Positions 1 to 10,693 of a stretch of DNA of 64,000 bases are shown here, piece by piece. The first letter of the stretch is position 1; every line of letters begins with the position of its first letter. The stretch is from Talinum fruticosum (lineage: Eukaryota > Streptophyta > Magnoliopsida > Caryophyllales > Talinaceae), in the NCBI GenBank assembly GCA_021018815.1, contig JAITYX010000055.1, positions 2,403,001 to 2,467,000 on the forward strand. The letters run 5' to 3'. The notes below the pieces were generated by a model. The model was not told the origin of the DNA. It saw only the letters and a program-made list of their open reading frames with translations, and did not search any database. Position numbers and translations under genes: made by a program.

Positions 1-103
1 ACTTCAAAATTCAGAGAATTCTATCAAAATCCATGTTCCATTTTTTTTAAAGGCGTGATTCAAAATATTGTAGTGGTAGTAAAAGTAACTAACTATAGCT
101 AAC

Positions 104-709
104 CTCGTCAAGCATGTTAAGTAGCTTAGCCTTCTTCATCTGGAGGTCCTGCCTCTGCGCCGGACTCAACTGCTCAGCTTCCGTCTTACTCCCCTGCCAG
201 CCGACCCCTCACCAGCAGCTGCCCCGTCTCTAGCGGTAGCTGCCTCTTTCCCCTTCTCCTTGTGACAGCTAAACTCACCCCTATGATCATAGCCAACACT
301 GACCGCCTCATCAAGCAACTCCTGAGCGGCCTTCAAGTACTTTGAGCCGACTGCCACCCCACGTGCCACCCCGGGAATCCGCTGCTGAGGAGAGAGGCTC
401 AGGGACAGCCCCTGGGAGACTGTCAGGGGACCACGACCACGATCACTCGGTGGTGAGGAGGATGCACGGCCAGGGTTTTCGGAGAGGGGGATGGCGATGA
501 AATGCTGACCTGGTTGAGCGTGGGGACACCTCCCCCTGGATAAGCGCGTTGGGGACTGCGGGGTTGAGGAGAAGCATGTTGGACTGGGGGTGGGAACTGT
601 GGGTGTCAGAGCAAGCTGCTATGTAGGAGTAACTAGGGTTCATAAGGTAAAGTGTCTGAAGGTTTTCATGGATTTCTGAACCCCCATGAAAGTATGTTGC
701 CATCATCAT
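104..709 (-). CDS. BLH: BEL1-like homeodomain protein, first coding exon (partial, frame broken twice)
   Basis: TALE-class transcription factor of the BELL family; these act in the nucleus, usually as heterodimers with KNOX proteins, in meristem and organ patterning. What is seen: the start MMMATYFHGGSEI at 709 and LQTLYLMNPSYSY are the family N-terminus, and VAVGSKYLKAAQELLDEA (about 369-310) is the SKY motif that opens the BELL dimerisation region. It continues to LQMKKAKLLNMLDEV, ending at 104 with a GT donor at 103-102, where BELL genes carry their first coding intron. Homeodomain exons would lie left of the window. Odd: the family sequence changes frame twice, near 520 (an extra base in a C run) and near 195 (a missing base in a G run). 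The first and last segments share one frame, but the starting frame meets a stop at 445-443. Either a pseudogene or assembly indels. Family call firm; paralogue number not assignable. Confidence 0.88.
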
Positions 710-1560
710 CCAACTTCTTAATTAATCTTTTTGCTTCACTTGTAATACTGAAAAGGGAAAAACAATCACAGAAATCTCTTTTCTCTACCTAAAAATGAAG
801 TTCACTAAATTGTTTCTGATCATAAAATATCTTGAATTGGTTTGTTCCCATGTTGATGAACTTGGTTTGTGGCTCAGGTATACCCTGAAAAAGAGGGCAA
901 AACACAGAGAATAAATATCGAGATACCTGAATATCTAAGTACAGTGGGGTGGTGATCCTGTCAGAAATTGATGTCTGCAGCTCCAAATGATTTGGGGGAA
1001 ATATACTAAACTACATGTCAGAGAGAGAGAGGGAGGGAGTTGGAGATTATGACAAGGGATGAAATGGGCTTATTATATTTATCAGATCTAAATAGTATTG
1101 TGGAAAATCACTCAGTAAAGAAGAAGGCAATTGATTGAGAAAGAAAGTCAGGCTTAATATAATTTTTTTCTGGGACAATCCCACTTCCTGATAGATGAAG
1201 AGATGTGGAAAGTTATGCAGAGGATACCTGGGATCAATATTTTAAAATCAGCAATTTGATGAAGACACGTATATATTTGATCCAAAAGGCACAAATTGAA
1301 GTTACAAAATTATAATAAAAGAGCCTCTTTTTCTAGTTTTGAATTAAATTATTAAATAAATAAATGAATAATGAGAGATTGAGAGTGATTGAAGATGGAA
1401 AACACTCGAAAAACAAGCAGCTGAAGAAGAAACGTCTACTTTCCACCATAGAGGAGGAAGGGGAGGGGCCCTGCATGCCTAATTGAAATTTGAAATTCCA
1501 AATATCTCTTTGTCTTTTCTGGCCATCACTCTCTCTTTTTCTCTCTTCTTTATAATAATA
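710..1560 (-). promoter_or_regulatory. Leader, probable 5'UTR intron and promoter-proximal region of the BELL gene
   Basis: Read on the minus strand, a pyrimidine tract ending in CAG at 750-748 makes a good 3' splice site 39 bases before the ATG, so a 5'UTR intron is likely, as is common in BELL genes. A further pyrimidine-rich leader lies around 1380-1560, with a TATA-like TTATAAAG near 1550. The 65-residue minus-strand ORF at 789-986 lies inside this leader and has no recognisable product. Exon limits here are inference. Confidence 0.35.
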
Positions 1561-1746
1561 ATAATGATAATTACTCCATTACTAAGAGGTTGATTAGAGG
1601 GCAGTTAATACAATAGAAAAAGCACAAACAACCATCAGCCAAAGTAATTAATTAACACCCTAATCCAATCAAAGCTACCACCTACTCGATGCATTCCTGT
1701 GTATCCGTATAATCAACCCTAATAATGCAGCTCCGGCGGCTCGAGT

Positions 1747-2138
1747 CCTGTTTGGTAAAATGAGTTATTTAAGTATCAAATAAGTATTTGTGTAGCGGAT
1801 AGTTATTTAGATAGTTAATAAGCTGTTATGTTTTAGTTATTAACCGATAGTTGTTCAACTAAGTTGTTGAATAAAAGTGTTTGATAAATTTAGTGGTTGA
1901 GTTAGCTGATTATTATAAATTGATATACAATGATATAAATAATTTCTTAATTAATGAAGGGATGTTTTTGTCAAAAAATATGAAACACTACTTTTAAATG
2001 TGAAAAATTAATATTCTTAACTTTTTAAAAACACTACTTGAAACGATAAGTTATTGCAAATGCTATTCGAAATACTACCTTAACGAACACTAATATTTGA
2101 ATGTTACGCTACTCCAAACATTGTTTCCGAACAGGGCC
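1747..2138. mobile_element. hAT-like MITE, family A, copy 1
   Basis: A non-coding element opens with CCTGTTTGGTAAAATGAG and closes with TTTCCGAACAGGGCC, imperfect inverted ends of hAT type. The same internal text (GTTGAATAAA near the left, AACACTACTTGAAACG and a TTTGATTGGTTAGTG-like stretch near the right) recurs at 21.7, 29.6 and 44.2 kb. No clean 8-bp target duplication is visible, so the exact ends are approximate. Confidence 0.65.
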
Positions 2139-2149
2139 TTTTTAAATGC

Positions 2150-2480
2150 GTTACTCCCTTCGGTTTAATTTATTTATTATTTTAATTAATTTTTCTTCTT
2201 CCGTAATGTATGTCGCTTTACAATTCTAATGACATATTAGTAAAAGCTAGTTACCAATTTTGTTGTTATTAAATGTTTTTTTTTCTCTCCCTACTTTCCT
2301 CATTTTCAATGAAATTCTATGGACATTTTGGTCACCTGAAATAAATTTAAACAGAAATAGTTACCAATTTTGTTGTTGTTAAATATTTTTCTTCTCGCTA
2401 CTTTTCTCATTTTCAATGAAATTTTAAAGATACTTTTGTCTCTTAATCATTAATTTATCTTGAAATTAACTTCACCTTAT
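2150..2480. repeat. Stowaway-like MITE remnant with internal 110-bp tandem duplication
   Basis: The stretch opens with ACTCCCTTCGGTTT, close to the usual Stowaway terminus. Inside, a block beginning AGTTACCAATTTTGTTGTT occurs at 2249 and again at 2359, giving a direct duplication with a 110-bp period. A relative of the block (TCCTCTCTACTTCCCTCAATG) lies at 10215-10245. No coding potential. Confidence 0.5.
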
Positions 2481-3229
2481 TATTCACAGACAAAACTTAT
2501 AAATGGCATTTCACCTATTGTAATATACTTTATAAGAACATATTTTTCTAATTTTTATTAATGTATGACAATAAAGATTAATGTAAAACGGTAGAATTTT
2601 AGAGAAGACAATTGCAAGTAAAAATTAGATAATTATCTCTAAAGTAACAACATAATCAACTCATTTAAATTATTAGAGTTATGTTTGAAATTTGAGTTAA
2701 GTTAGTAGCGCTCCATGAAATTGGTGTATAAGGATTTATAGTCACATAAATTATATTGATTGATCACATTTAGAAATTTTTGACGATTCTATGTTTTATA
2801 CTCTTTCGAGTACTAATAAAGTGTTAGTTAAAGTGGTAGCGGTACTACTCTAATAAAAAGGAGAATATAAATATGAATCCTTAAAAATGTACTTATTGAC
2901 TTAATTAATTAAATAAATAAATAAATAATACAGTGCATAGGTATGCTTTAATGTACTACTCCTAGGAAATTCAGGACGAAAAATAGAACAAAAAGGATAT
3001 AACTAAAACAACTTCAAAAAGTCCTTTGATTTGATACCATGCAAGCGTTATGTATGATGACGATAGTGTGATGATGTACCATGTAAAATTAGTAGTTCTT
3101 CAACTTCAGAAAATAAACATTTTTCTATTAGAAGTATTGTGTTCATAAAATTATGGCTTCTTGGTTGACAATATTATTGTGCGAGAAAAACAATAAATAA
3201 ATAAATAAATGGATATAGTAGGTTGTTCA
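2481..3229. other. AT-rich intergenic DNA, no feature recognised
   Basis: No ORF with family resemblance, RNA gene or clear element end was seen. Short AAAT runs occur at 2911-2928. Confidence 0.6.
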
Positions 3230-3965
3230 TTTCCTATTTTTTAGGATTTGGATGAAAATAATATAGATTTTAGGGATATTCACAAAAATAATGTAAGTTT
3301 TTTTTTCTTGGATGTTAATAACGCTACTTCATTTATTTTAAAATATATGTCACTTTAACTATTTTTTTTTTTGTTTCACAATACTTGTCACTTTATAATT
3401 TCAATGATATATTAATTACTAGCTTATCAATTTCATCCTTATTAATTGCTTTGGTTCTCTTCTTTTTTTATTAATTTTTTCATTCCCAATGAAATATAGA
3501 GGGTAACTTGGTCTTTTAACACAAAATTTGTCATAAATTTTGTGTTTCTTTAGTATTCCCTCATAAAATTAAAACGACATGTATTTTGAAACGGATGGAG
3601 CATTTAACACCAATAAAACACCACTGAAGTAAGGGGTTATAACTCGGCGGAGTAATGACATGGTAGGTGAAGTTTCGACGTGGACAACGAGTTGAAGATT
3701 TGTCATTGACTTTTTTAATAGTTCAATAATGTTTTGCTTATGTATCAATGCAAATAAAAAGTCGAATTAAAATATTCAATTACGTCGTCCACATCGATGA
3801 CTTCACTAATCATATCATCACTCCACCGAGTCACATCGCTTTAACTCGGCGGGGTTCTACTAGCGTTAAATAAGGTTAAATTTCATACTGTTGACGTCCA
3901 AAAACAAAAAATTTGTGTATCATTTTCATCCAATACCCTCAAAATTTGTATTATTTAAAATTTTA
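3230..3965. mobile_element. Foldback (inverted-repeat) element interrupted by a Stowaway-like MITE
   Basis: The left-arm block ACTCGGCGGAGTAATGACAT (from 3642) through GACGTGGACAACG (ending near 3690) is matched in reverse complement by CGTCGTCCACATCG through CACTCCACCGAGT (3783-3832). Outer arms also pair: TTGGATGAAAATAATATAG near 3248 with the reverse complement of the text near 3925-3945. The pairing skips 3325-3602, a Stowaway-like MITE. No ORF. Superfamily of the foldback is not assignable. Confidence 0.6.
3325..3602. mobile_element. Stowaway-like MITE nested in the foldback element
   Basis: The interior (TGTCACTTTATAATTTCAATG, then CAATGAAATATAGAGGG) and the end ACATGTATTTTGAAACGGAT plus GGAG match other Stowaway-like copies in this window at 30.6, 42.3 and 59.3-59.8 kb. 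The left terminus is eroded and the TA duplication is not clean. Confidence 0.6.
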
Positions 3966-5330
3966 TTTTGAATTGTGTCGTTTTCAATATGTATTTTAGC
4001 TTAACTAAGTACGTAATAACTAATTGGTAGAAACATAAGTGAAATGTTTAGATTTCGTAAAATGAGGAATAATGTATTTTTCTCTAATAAAGGGAAGAAT
4101 GAAGATTAAAATTTAGACAATTCATGTGAGTATGGATGACTTTATTGTACTCGAAAATTTAGTCACGCAAATAGTAGCGTGATACATGAGAGTTAGTGGA
4201 TGATATTATTGAGTCAAATTGAGAAAATATTGGCATTTTCCGACCAATCAAATTGTATGAAATGAAAGGGGAAAAAAAGGGGATAGAGTTTGAGAGTATG
4301 GACCATTTGAGCCAGAAAGATCCAAAAAAAAAAGGAGTAGTAGTACTCAAAAATGATGGTCCACATGAAAAGTAAGAGGAAGTTGATATTTGTCCAAATG
4401 GATTAGTTAGATTTGATTATTAGGTACTAAAATGTGAATAGATGGATGAATTTGTTGTCTTTCTTACAAGAAAAAAATACTTTAAAAAATATATATAAAT
4501 GTCATCAAAATCGATCTATAGGAATACTATTTGTTAGAACTCAACCAAATCTTAAATTTGAATCATATTTAGACTCAATTGTACTTAGATAGTCCACCGT
4601 AGTGAAAATGTTCCCACCGTTTTATAATCCATTGTATTTTTAGTGAAGTTACTTGTGTTGCCCACTAATGAACATATTTCACATACATGTAATATTATTC
4701 ATCACAATTTAAACAGAACCCTTAAATTAAATATCGGTGCTACTCCAACATGTTAAAGAGTTTTAGTTGACATTGGTTGCTTCATTGGGATTATAAGAAA
4801 GTCTATTAGGAGTTTGAGGACAGAATTTGAGAATACAAGACAAATTTAGGGTCTTTTGCTAATTAGTATGCCTCATCATTCAATTTCTCTATTTGAGTCT
4901 AGTGATTGTTTGGTTATAATCGAGTGAATTGATCTTTATTTATTACTTGAGAAATTAAGTTGTATCGTATTTTTGTACATTGTATTAAAAGAGGTCATAT
5001 TTTTTATTTACTTTTGTTTTTTTGGATTCCTCTATTTAGTTCGAAATTAGATAAAAAACGAAATATATTTATATTTATGTTCAGTTATTTTTTTTATGTT
5101 TGTTTATTTTTATTTTTGCTTCTTTTATATTTGTTTCTTCTTTTTATATTGATTTATGTTTATTTATATTTATATTTATATTAATATTTATATTTATATA
5201 TATTTTGTATGTAATTTTGAGTAGGACTTTAGTCTTTATTGAAAAAACTAAAAAAAAACAAAAAGTCGTAATTGAAGTCGGAGGTTGATCCTATTCATTC
5301 AAAAACCAATAATAGCGTCGTCGCCACGTG
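3966..5330. other. AT-rich intergenic DNA with a T-rich low-complexity tract
   Basis: No gene seen. Bases 4975-5215 are a long TTTAT/TTTATA tract that produces hydrophobic low-complexity ORFs at 4960-5184 and 5100-5288; these have no coding character. Confidence 0.6.
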
Positions 5331-5369
5331 CCAATAAATAGAGGAGAGAGAAATTGGTTGGACTTGGGA

Positions 5370-5530
5370 AGCCATCAGCGTGGGGCCCAATTGAATAAAC
5401 ACGCGTCGACGAATGGGCTGTTGGATCTCCCAGAATTTAAGCACGTAATGGTAGTGAGATTGGTTCTCTTCTCTTCGCTTCGCTTCTTTCCGCTAATGTG
5501 GGCCCTCCAGCCCATTTAATTGGGCCCCTT
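5370..5530. promoter_or_regulatory. Cluster of TGGGCC/GGCCCA elements, orphan promoter-like block
   Basis: Within about 150 bp lie GTGGGGCCCAATTG, GAATGGGCTG, GTGGGCCCTCCAGCCCA and AATTGGGCCCC. TGGGCC/Y (site II-type) clusters are typical of plant promoters for growth and housekeeping genes. The base composition is clearly GC-richer than the flanks. No recognisable gene follows on either strand within several kb. The nearest is the BELL gene, whose start lies about 4.7 kb to the left. Function is inference. Confidence 0.35.
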
Positions 5531-8044
5531 AGGCGTTTCGGATAAACAGCTCTATGGACCCATCTCTCCCAAATTGTCAATGCTCTAACCAATCAAAACA
5601 TACCCAGGACAAATAAATAGAAGAAAAAAAAGGCCGAAAACAGGTGTGAGAGAAAATTAGCACACCACCGGTCATACCATAAATTCAAATTTATAAATTT
5701 TATTTTCTATATATTATATTTTGTTTAAATTTATTAAAATCTACATTTTATTTTTATTTATCCTTTATATTATATCATTCGTAGACAAATTCCAAGTGTT
5801 GGACGACGATGATGTAGTGGTGTGCATGCAGAAATATTTGGGCATCCTTATCCTCAACATGTCCTTTCTTAGTATCTTTACAAGGTTCGTAGAATTGTTG
5901 GAATAAGCCCCCCTCTTTTTCAATCTTAATGGTGGAATTTTATTTTTTTTTGCAAAGTCTTCTAAGAGATATAAATGAAATCTTTTTTCTAGATTATGCT
6001 ATTACTATATAATATACCTATATGATTCAATTATATAATGTTAAAAATGTGCCGCTTTTATTTTGTAAAAATTATATTGGAGTGTAATTCAATTAGGAGT
6101 GAACAGATTACGGGTATCCTATTCTAAAATTAGGAATATATATCTAAACCTCGAACCTCGTTTGATTGGTTCTTGACTTTTAAGAATAAGAATCGAAACA
6201 TGTTTGACCGTTTCCTAAATTTCGAGAACATGAACTTGAACTACAAGGTTCGGTTTCGATTCTAGAGTATCAAAAATTGATATAAAAAATTTAAAAAAAT
6301 AGGGATGCTTACTATGAATTTTTAATCAAAAATTGGGCTCGGTCTCATATTAAAAACTAAAAAATGAAAACGACCTTAATCTCATATAATAAACTGAAAA
6401 GGTTGAAACTCTAGAGCATTGTTAACGGTTTCATGAAACCGAACCTATCTTAATAGTTCTAGGTTCTAGTTCCGGAGTTTAATTATTACAAAATGAATCG
6501 GAATATATTTGATAGATTCTTAAATTATGGGAACCTTACTTAGATCGAGGTCAAACGATTTCGATTCTAAAATCTTACCCCTTTAACCGATTTCGATCGA
6601 TTTGAAGGTACCCACTAAATTCAACTGTAGATATTTAACAAAAATTCCCTGAAATTAGTCAACCAACAAGTCTAGAAAATATCACAAAACAATACAATGA
6701 TTCCTAAGATATCTTATAACGTAGGCTCATTATTATAAAGTTTAAGATCGTAATAGATTACATCAAATATAAGCACGTTATTATAATGGTAAAACCCACC
6801 CTCTATTTATTTTTAGATCAGATAAAATCAAGCTGACAGGTTTGAGTGGAAGGGATAATGGGATCACAACCTAGACAAATAAGGTCCAAAACCCTATAGA
6901 GATAAAAGCACCCTTTCTATTTTTATTTTTTATACGTGAGCCTTCACATGTGAAAAATGCGTCAAACACCACTTGAACTACAACTCATTGGGATCCACTG
7001 TAAGCAATAATACGAGTTCACATGTTGCGTCATATTATTACGCAATATAAATTTTTATATGATTCGAAAATATATACTCTTAAGTCGTCACATTATTATT
7101 TTAAATTTATAAAATTTTTTATTTTTTTTATTCGTCTAATCATTTTTCTAAATGCATATAAGACGTTCGATTAAGTAATATTATGAGGCTGAGTCAGCTC
7201 CCACAGCTCTAAGATAATGTGCATAAGTTGAAAGAAATAGATGTGACCATTTGTCTCTAAAGCAGACTGTCTACCCCTCCCATCATGTTTGTTTATGTTC
7301 GGAAAAAATTGCTATAAGATTTTTTTTTTTTTGGTGGATAATTAGTGGCTATAAAATGCCTTCTAAGCTGTGACAAGTTAATTAAAGAGGTGAAACAAAT
7401 TCATACCACGATCATTATTACCCTTTATTCAAATGCTTGTCAGAATAGTGAATACTTCGATACAGGGTATTTTAATATTGGTACATCGTAAATTTATGTG
7501 TATATTTTAATATTTTGAATGATTTTTCATTTGTGGCGAGTAAATTAAATATTGTGTAGATATTAAAAAAGGAGTGTTGATACTCCAAGACATGATAAAA
7601 ATCTACATAAGTAATTAAAAATACTTGTAAAAGTTTTTTAGACGTAATCAAACTGAGTAGGCTACATATTAATTATAGATGATTGGATAATTAGAAAAAT
7701 AAGAAAAATATTTTAATTTGAAATAAATAAGAAAATAAAAAAATTTAATTGTATGAAAATAACTTGCTAGATAGTCTGAAAATTACGATAAAATTTCTCA
7801 TATTTTGTATGAGGAAAATTAGTCATCTAAAGTTGAGGAAATCTAACCTCCAGCCTCAAAGCAGTCAGCCTGAGTTTATTTGAGTCATTTTTTCCTACAA
7901 ATTGGGCCTTGTATCCAAAAAAAAATATTGAGCCATCCAAATTCCAAATAGCCATATGCCCAATTGGCGTTCATAAGTAATTGAGGTGGGCTCAGTTGGC
8001 CCAGAAAAGAAACAATGAGCTCGTAAATTTGAGTTGACTTCGAT
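5531..8044. other. Intergenic DNA with degenerate repeats, no gene
   Basis: AT-rich. The block at about 6095-6610 repeats GAACC/GGTTCC-like words in both orientations and looks like an old foldback or hAT-type remnant, too decayed to bound. Bases 5770-5910 are of more balanced composition, but the 61-residue ORF there has no recognised relative. Confidence 0.5.
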
Positions 8045-9350
8045 AAATTTTCCCAAATGTTAGGTCTGTTTCCTAATGCTGAAAAGTTTGACATTTATTT
8101 TGGCGAAGTATCCCAAGCAGCCCAACAACTTATACTTCAGCACACAGGGTTCTCCCTTGGTAATTTCCCCTTCAAATACCTTAGCCTGCCTCTTTCTACA
8201 AAAAAAATTATCTCATATCACGTGTCAACCTCTAATCGACTAGCTTAAGCAGAAAATTTCTTCTTGGGATGCAAGGTAGTTGTCTTATGCTTGGAAGAAA
8301 ACTATTGATAAATACTGTTTTTGCTTGGAATTATCGGTTTCGGTCATAGTTATTCCTATTACCCAAGCATACCATTCATGTAGTGGAGACTTTATGTAGT
8401 AATTTTATGTGGAATGGCTTCACCGAGAGCAAGAAGATGCACATGGTGGGATGGAATAAAATCTGTCAACCTCTCCTATCTGGAGGCTTGAATTTTAAAG
8501 AGTAATTAGCTTGGAACAAAGTTTTATGTACCAAGTGGATTTGAAAGATATTGAATGCGACAACGAGTATATACTATGTGGGTGAAAGCTTATATGTTCG
8601 GAGGTAAAACTCTTTTTGATTCTCAACCTTCTGCTGGGGATGCTTGGAGTTGGAAAAAGCCGATCCAGCTCGGAGATGATTTGTGTAATCTGTTGGGCGG
8701 TAGTAAAGAAGTAGTGCTCTGGTTGGGGGAAGGAGAAAACAAGTTGGGTTATTCGATTCGTAAGGGCTATGCTTTGTTTTGCAAACCCACAAGAAATGTT
8801 AATTGGTGGAAAATAGTTTGGAAAAGCTTTGATTGGGATAGACATCAGTTCATTCTTTGGCTTGCTTGGCAAAACAGACTAGCAACCTCGGAGTTGCCTA
8901 TCCGCAAAGGGATCCAAATTGAAAACAAATGCGTGTTTTGCTCACAAGTTGGGCAGGATAACTGTAAACACATATTCTTCTCCTGTCCATATTCTAATTG
9001 TGTGTGGTCAACTCTACTATGTTGGGCAAAGTGTAAACCTAGAGTGTGAAATTCAGCCAAGAGAAGGTATGATTCATCAAATACTAGAAGGGGGTTTTGT
9101 GAAATGTAAATGGTTGAGAACTTTGCTAGTCTGCAACGAGTATACGAACTTTGGCGAGAAAGAAACCCGAGAATATTTCAAGTTAAAACTAGAGATAAAG
9201 AAATTTTGATTCGACACATCCAATATATTACTTGTAGCTAATCCTTTTGTAGTACATTGGAGTGATTTGATACAGACATTGATGTAAATCCTATGAGCTG
9301 AACTTCTACGAGTTTTAAAAATATATATGACTTTATCTGTTTTAAAAAAA
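8045..9350 (+). mobile_element. Decayed LINE (non-LTR retrotransposon), RT C-terminal part and zf-RVT domain to poly(A)
   Basis: Translated segments match plant LINE reverse transcriptases: NAEKFDIYFGEVS and HTGFSLGNFPFKYLSLPLS (8075-8205) are the thumb-side RT motifs. After stops and frame changes, WNGFTESKKMHMVGWNKIC and the 8555-9049 ORF follow. That ORF carries the zf-RVT pattern FILWLAWQNRLATSELPIRK, then CVFC...HIFFSCPYS...VW. The text runs into an A-rich tail near 9342-9350. Endonuclease and the RT catalytic core are absent, so it is 5'-truncated as well as mutated. No target duplication was found. Not a host gene. Confidence 0.85.
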
Positions 9351-9459
9351 AATAAACGATTAAAATATTTGAAAAAAAATTAAAAAAAAGTTACAATGTT
9401 ACAATTTTTTTAATAAATATTTAATGAAATCATGTGCGTAACACTCAACTTTAAAACTA

Positions 9460-10160
9460 GTATAATACAAAGTTTGAGGGGTTTGAGCATTTGTCGGATT
9501 AAAGTTTAAGTCCTTTAAAATCATTATTTGCTATCACCTAATACACATTATCATTATTGATTATTCCTATTAATGTCTAAAAATTCACTTATTGAATAAG
9601 TTCCTATAAATTTGTATAAATGAAGTTTGATTAAATATAGTAAAATAATTTTTTAAAAAATGTGGTCAAAGAAAATATTATAACATTTAAATTAGGAAAT
9701 AATTTAAAAAAACATATATACAATAATACAACATAAAAAGTATAAAGGTTTTGTTCAATTTGTGGTAAACGGTAAGTACTAAGTAAATGGATGGTAAGGA
9801 AAGGTAAGAAGCGGCGAAGAATAGTTTTGTGTATGATTCCTAAATCAATTAATTTTTAAGAATCGTTTTGGAGAGGATAACAGAGAAACATAGATATCAG
9901 TTACCACCATCACCAGTTAGGTTTGAAAAAATTATTTTTAAAAAAAGGGAGATTAATGATAATGTCACAAAATCCGAAGCGAATAAGGGTAAAGTAGGTG
10001 GAAGAAGATGGATTCTGCATCAATAATTGCCTGAAAATTTGGTGAAAGTTGGCCAAAATCACAAAAGCCGTACACACACCTCCCCCAAATTAATTACACC
10101 TAATCAATAGGTTTAGTCATAATCCGTACAAACTACAATTCTCCACGCCCCCAATTTTCG
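9460..10160. repeat. Upstream segment of the ALMT tandem duplication, copy 1
   Basis: Shares long stretches with 22715-24345. TGCTATCACCTAATACACAT-like text at 9530-9550 matches 22768-22790. AATGATAATGTCACAAAATC (9956) matches 24128. ATCCGTACAAACTACAATTC (10121) matches 24318. Order and orientation are the same, so this belongs to a segmental duplication that also carries the ALMT genes. No coding potential. Confidence 0.7.
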
Positions 10161-10688
10161 ATATGTTTTAATTTATTTTATATTATACATTATTTTATAA
10201 TCTTAATTGTTTTTTCCTCTCTACTTCCCTCAATGAAATTATAGGGATATTTTGATCACTTAGTCGTTAATTTATTTTAAAAATTAACTCCATCTTTTTA
10301 TTACTGTAAGTAGCGTGAAAAATTATATAATAATAAAGAAATATCAAGTTTGGTAGTCGAGAGATCATAAAATTTGGGTAAATATTTCACCGGCAATACT
10401 TGATTCATTGACAAAGATGGTGGAGTGGTTGACCGTTTGATAAGATTATTATTTAGAGTCAAACTAAGATTTCAATTGCATACCTATGGCAGCAAAAAAA
10501 AATTCTTTAATTATATTCCATCAAGCTCAAATATAGTTATGCTTATATTTGGGCTTACATAATACCCAAAGGTTACCAAAACTATGCATAAAAATTCTTC
10601 CTTTGGCTTATTTGTATGTTTTAGATAACTGAATCACATAGGAATGATGTTCACTGTTTTTATAATAAAATATAAAACCTTCAAATGT
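10161..10688. other. AT-rich DNA between duplicated block and solo LTR
   Basis: A Stowaway-like fragment may occupy 10160-10310 (TTTTATAATCTTAATTG, CTCAATGAAATTATAGGGAT). Nothing else recognised. Confidence 0.45.
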
Positions 10689-10693
10689 GATGA
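10689..10693. repeat. Target-site duplication, left copy (GATGA)
   Basis: Directly abuts the TG of the 3.17-kb LTR and is identical to 13863-13867 at its CA end. Confidence 0.85.

Noticed and set aside
8495..8872. 125-residue minus-strand ORF
   Set aside because: Opposite strand of the LINE zf-RVT segment, which has clear family motifs on the plus strand.
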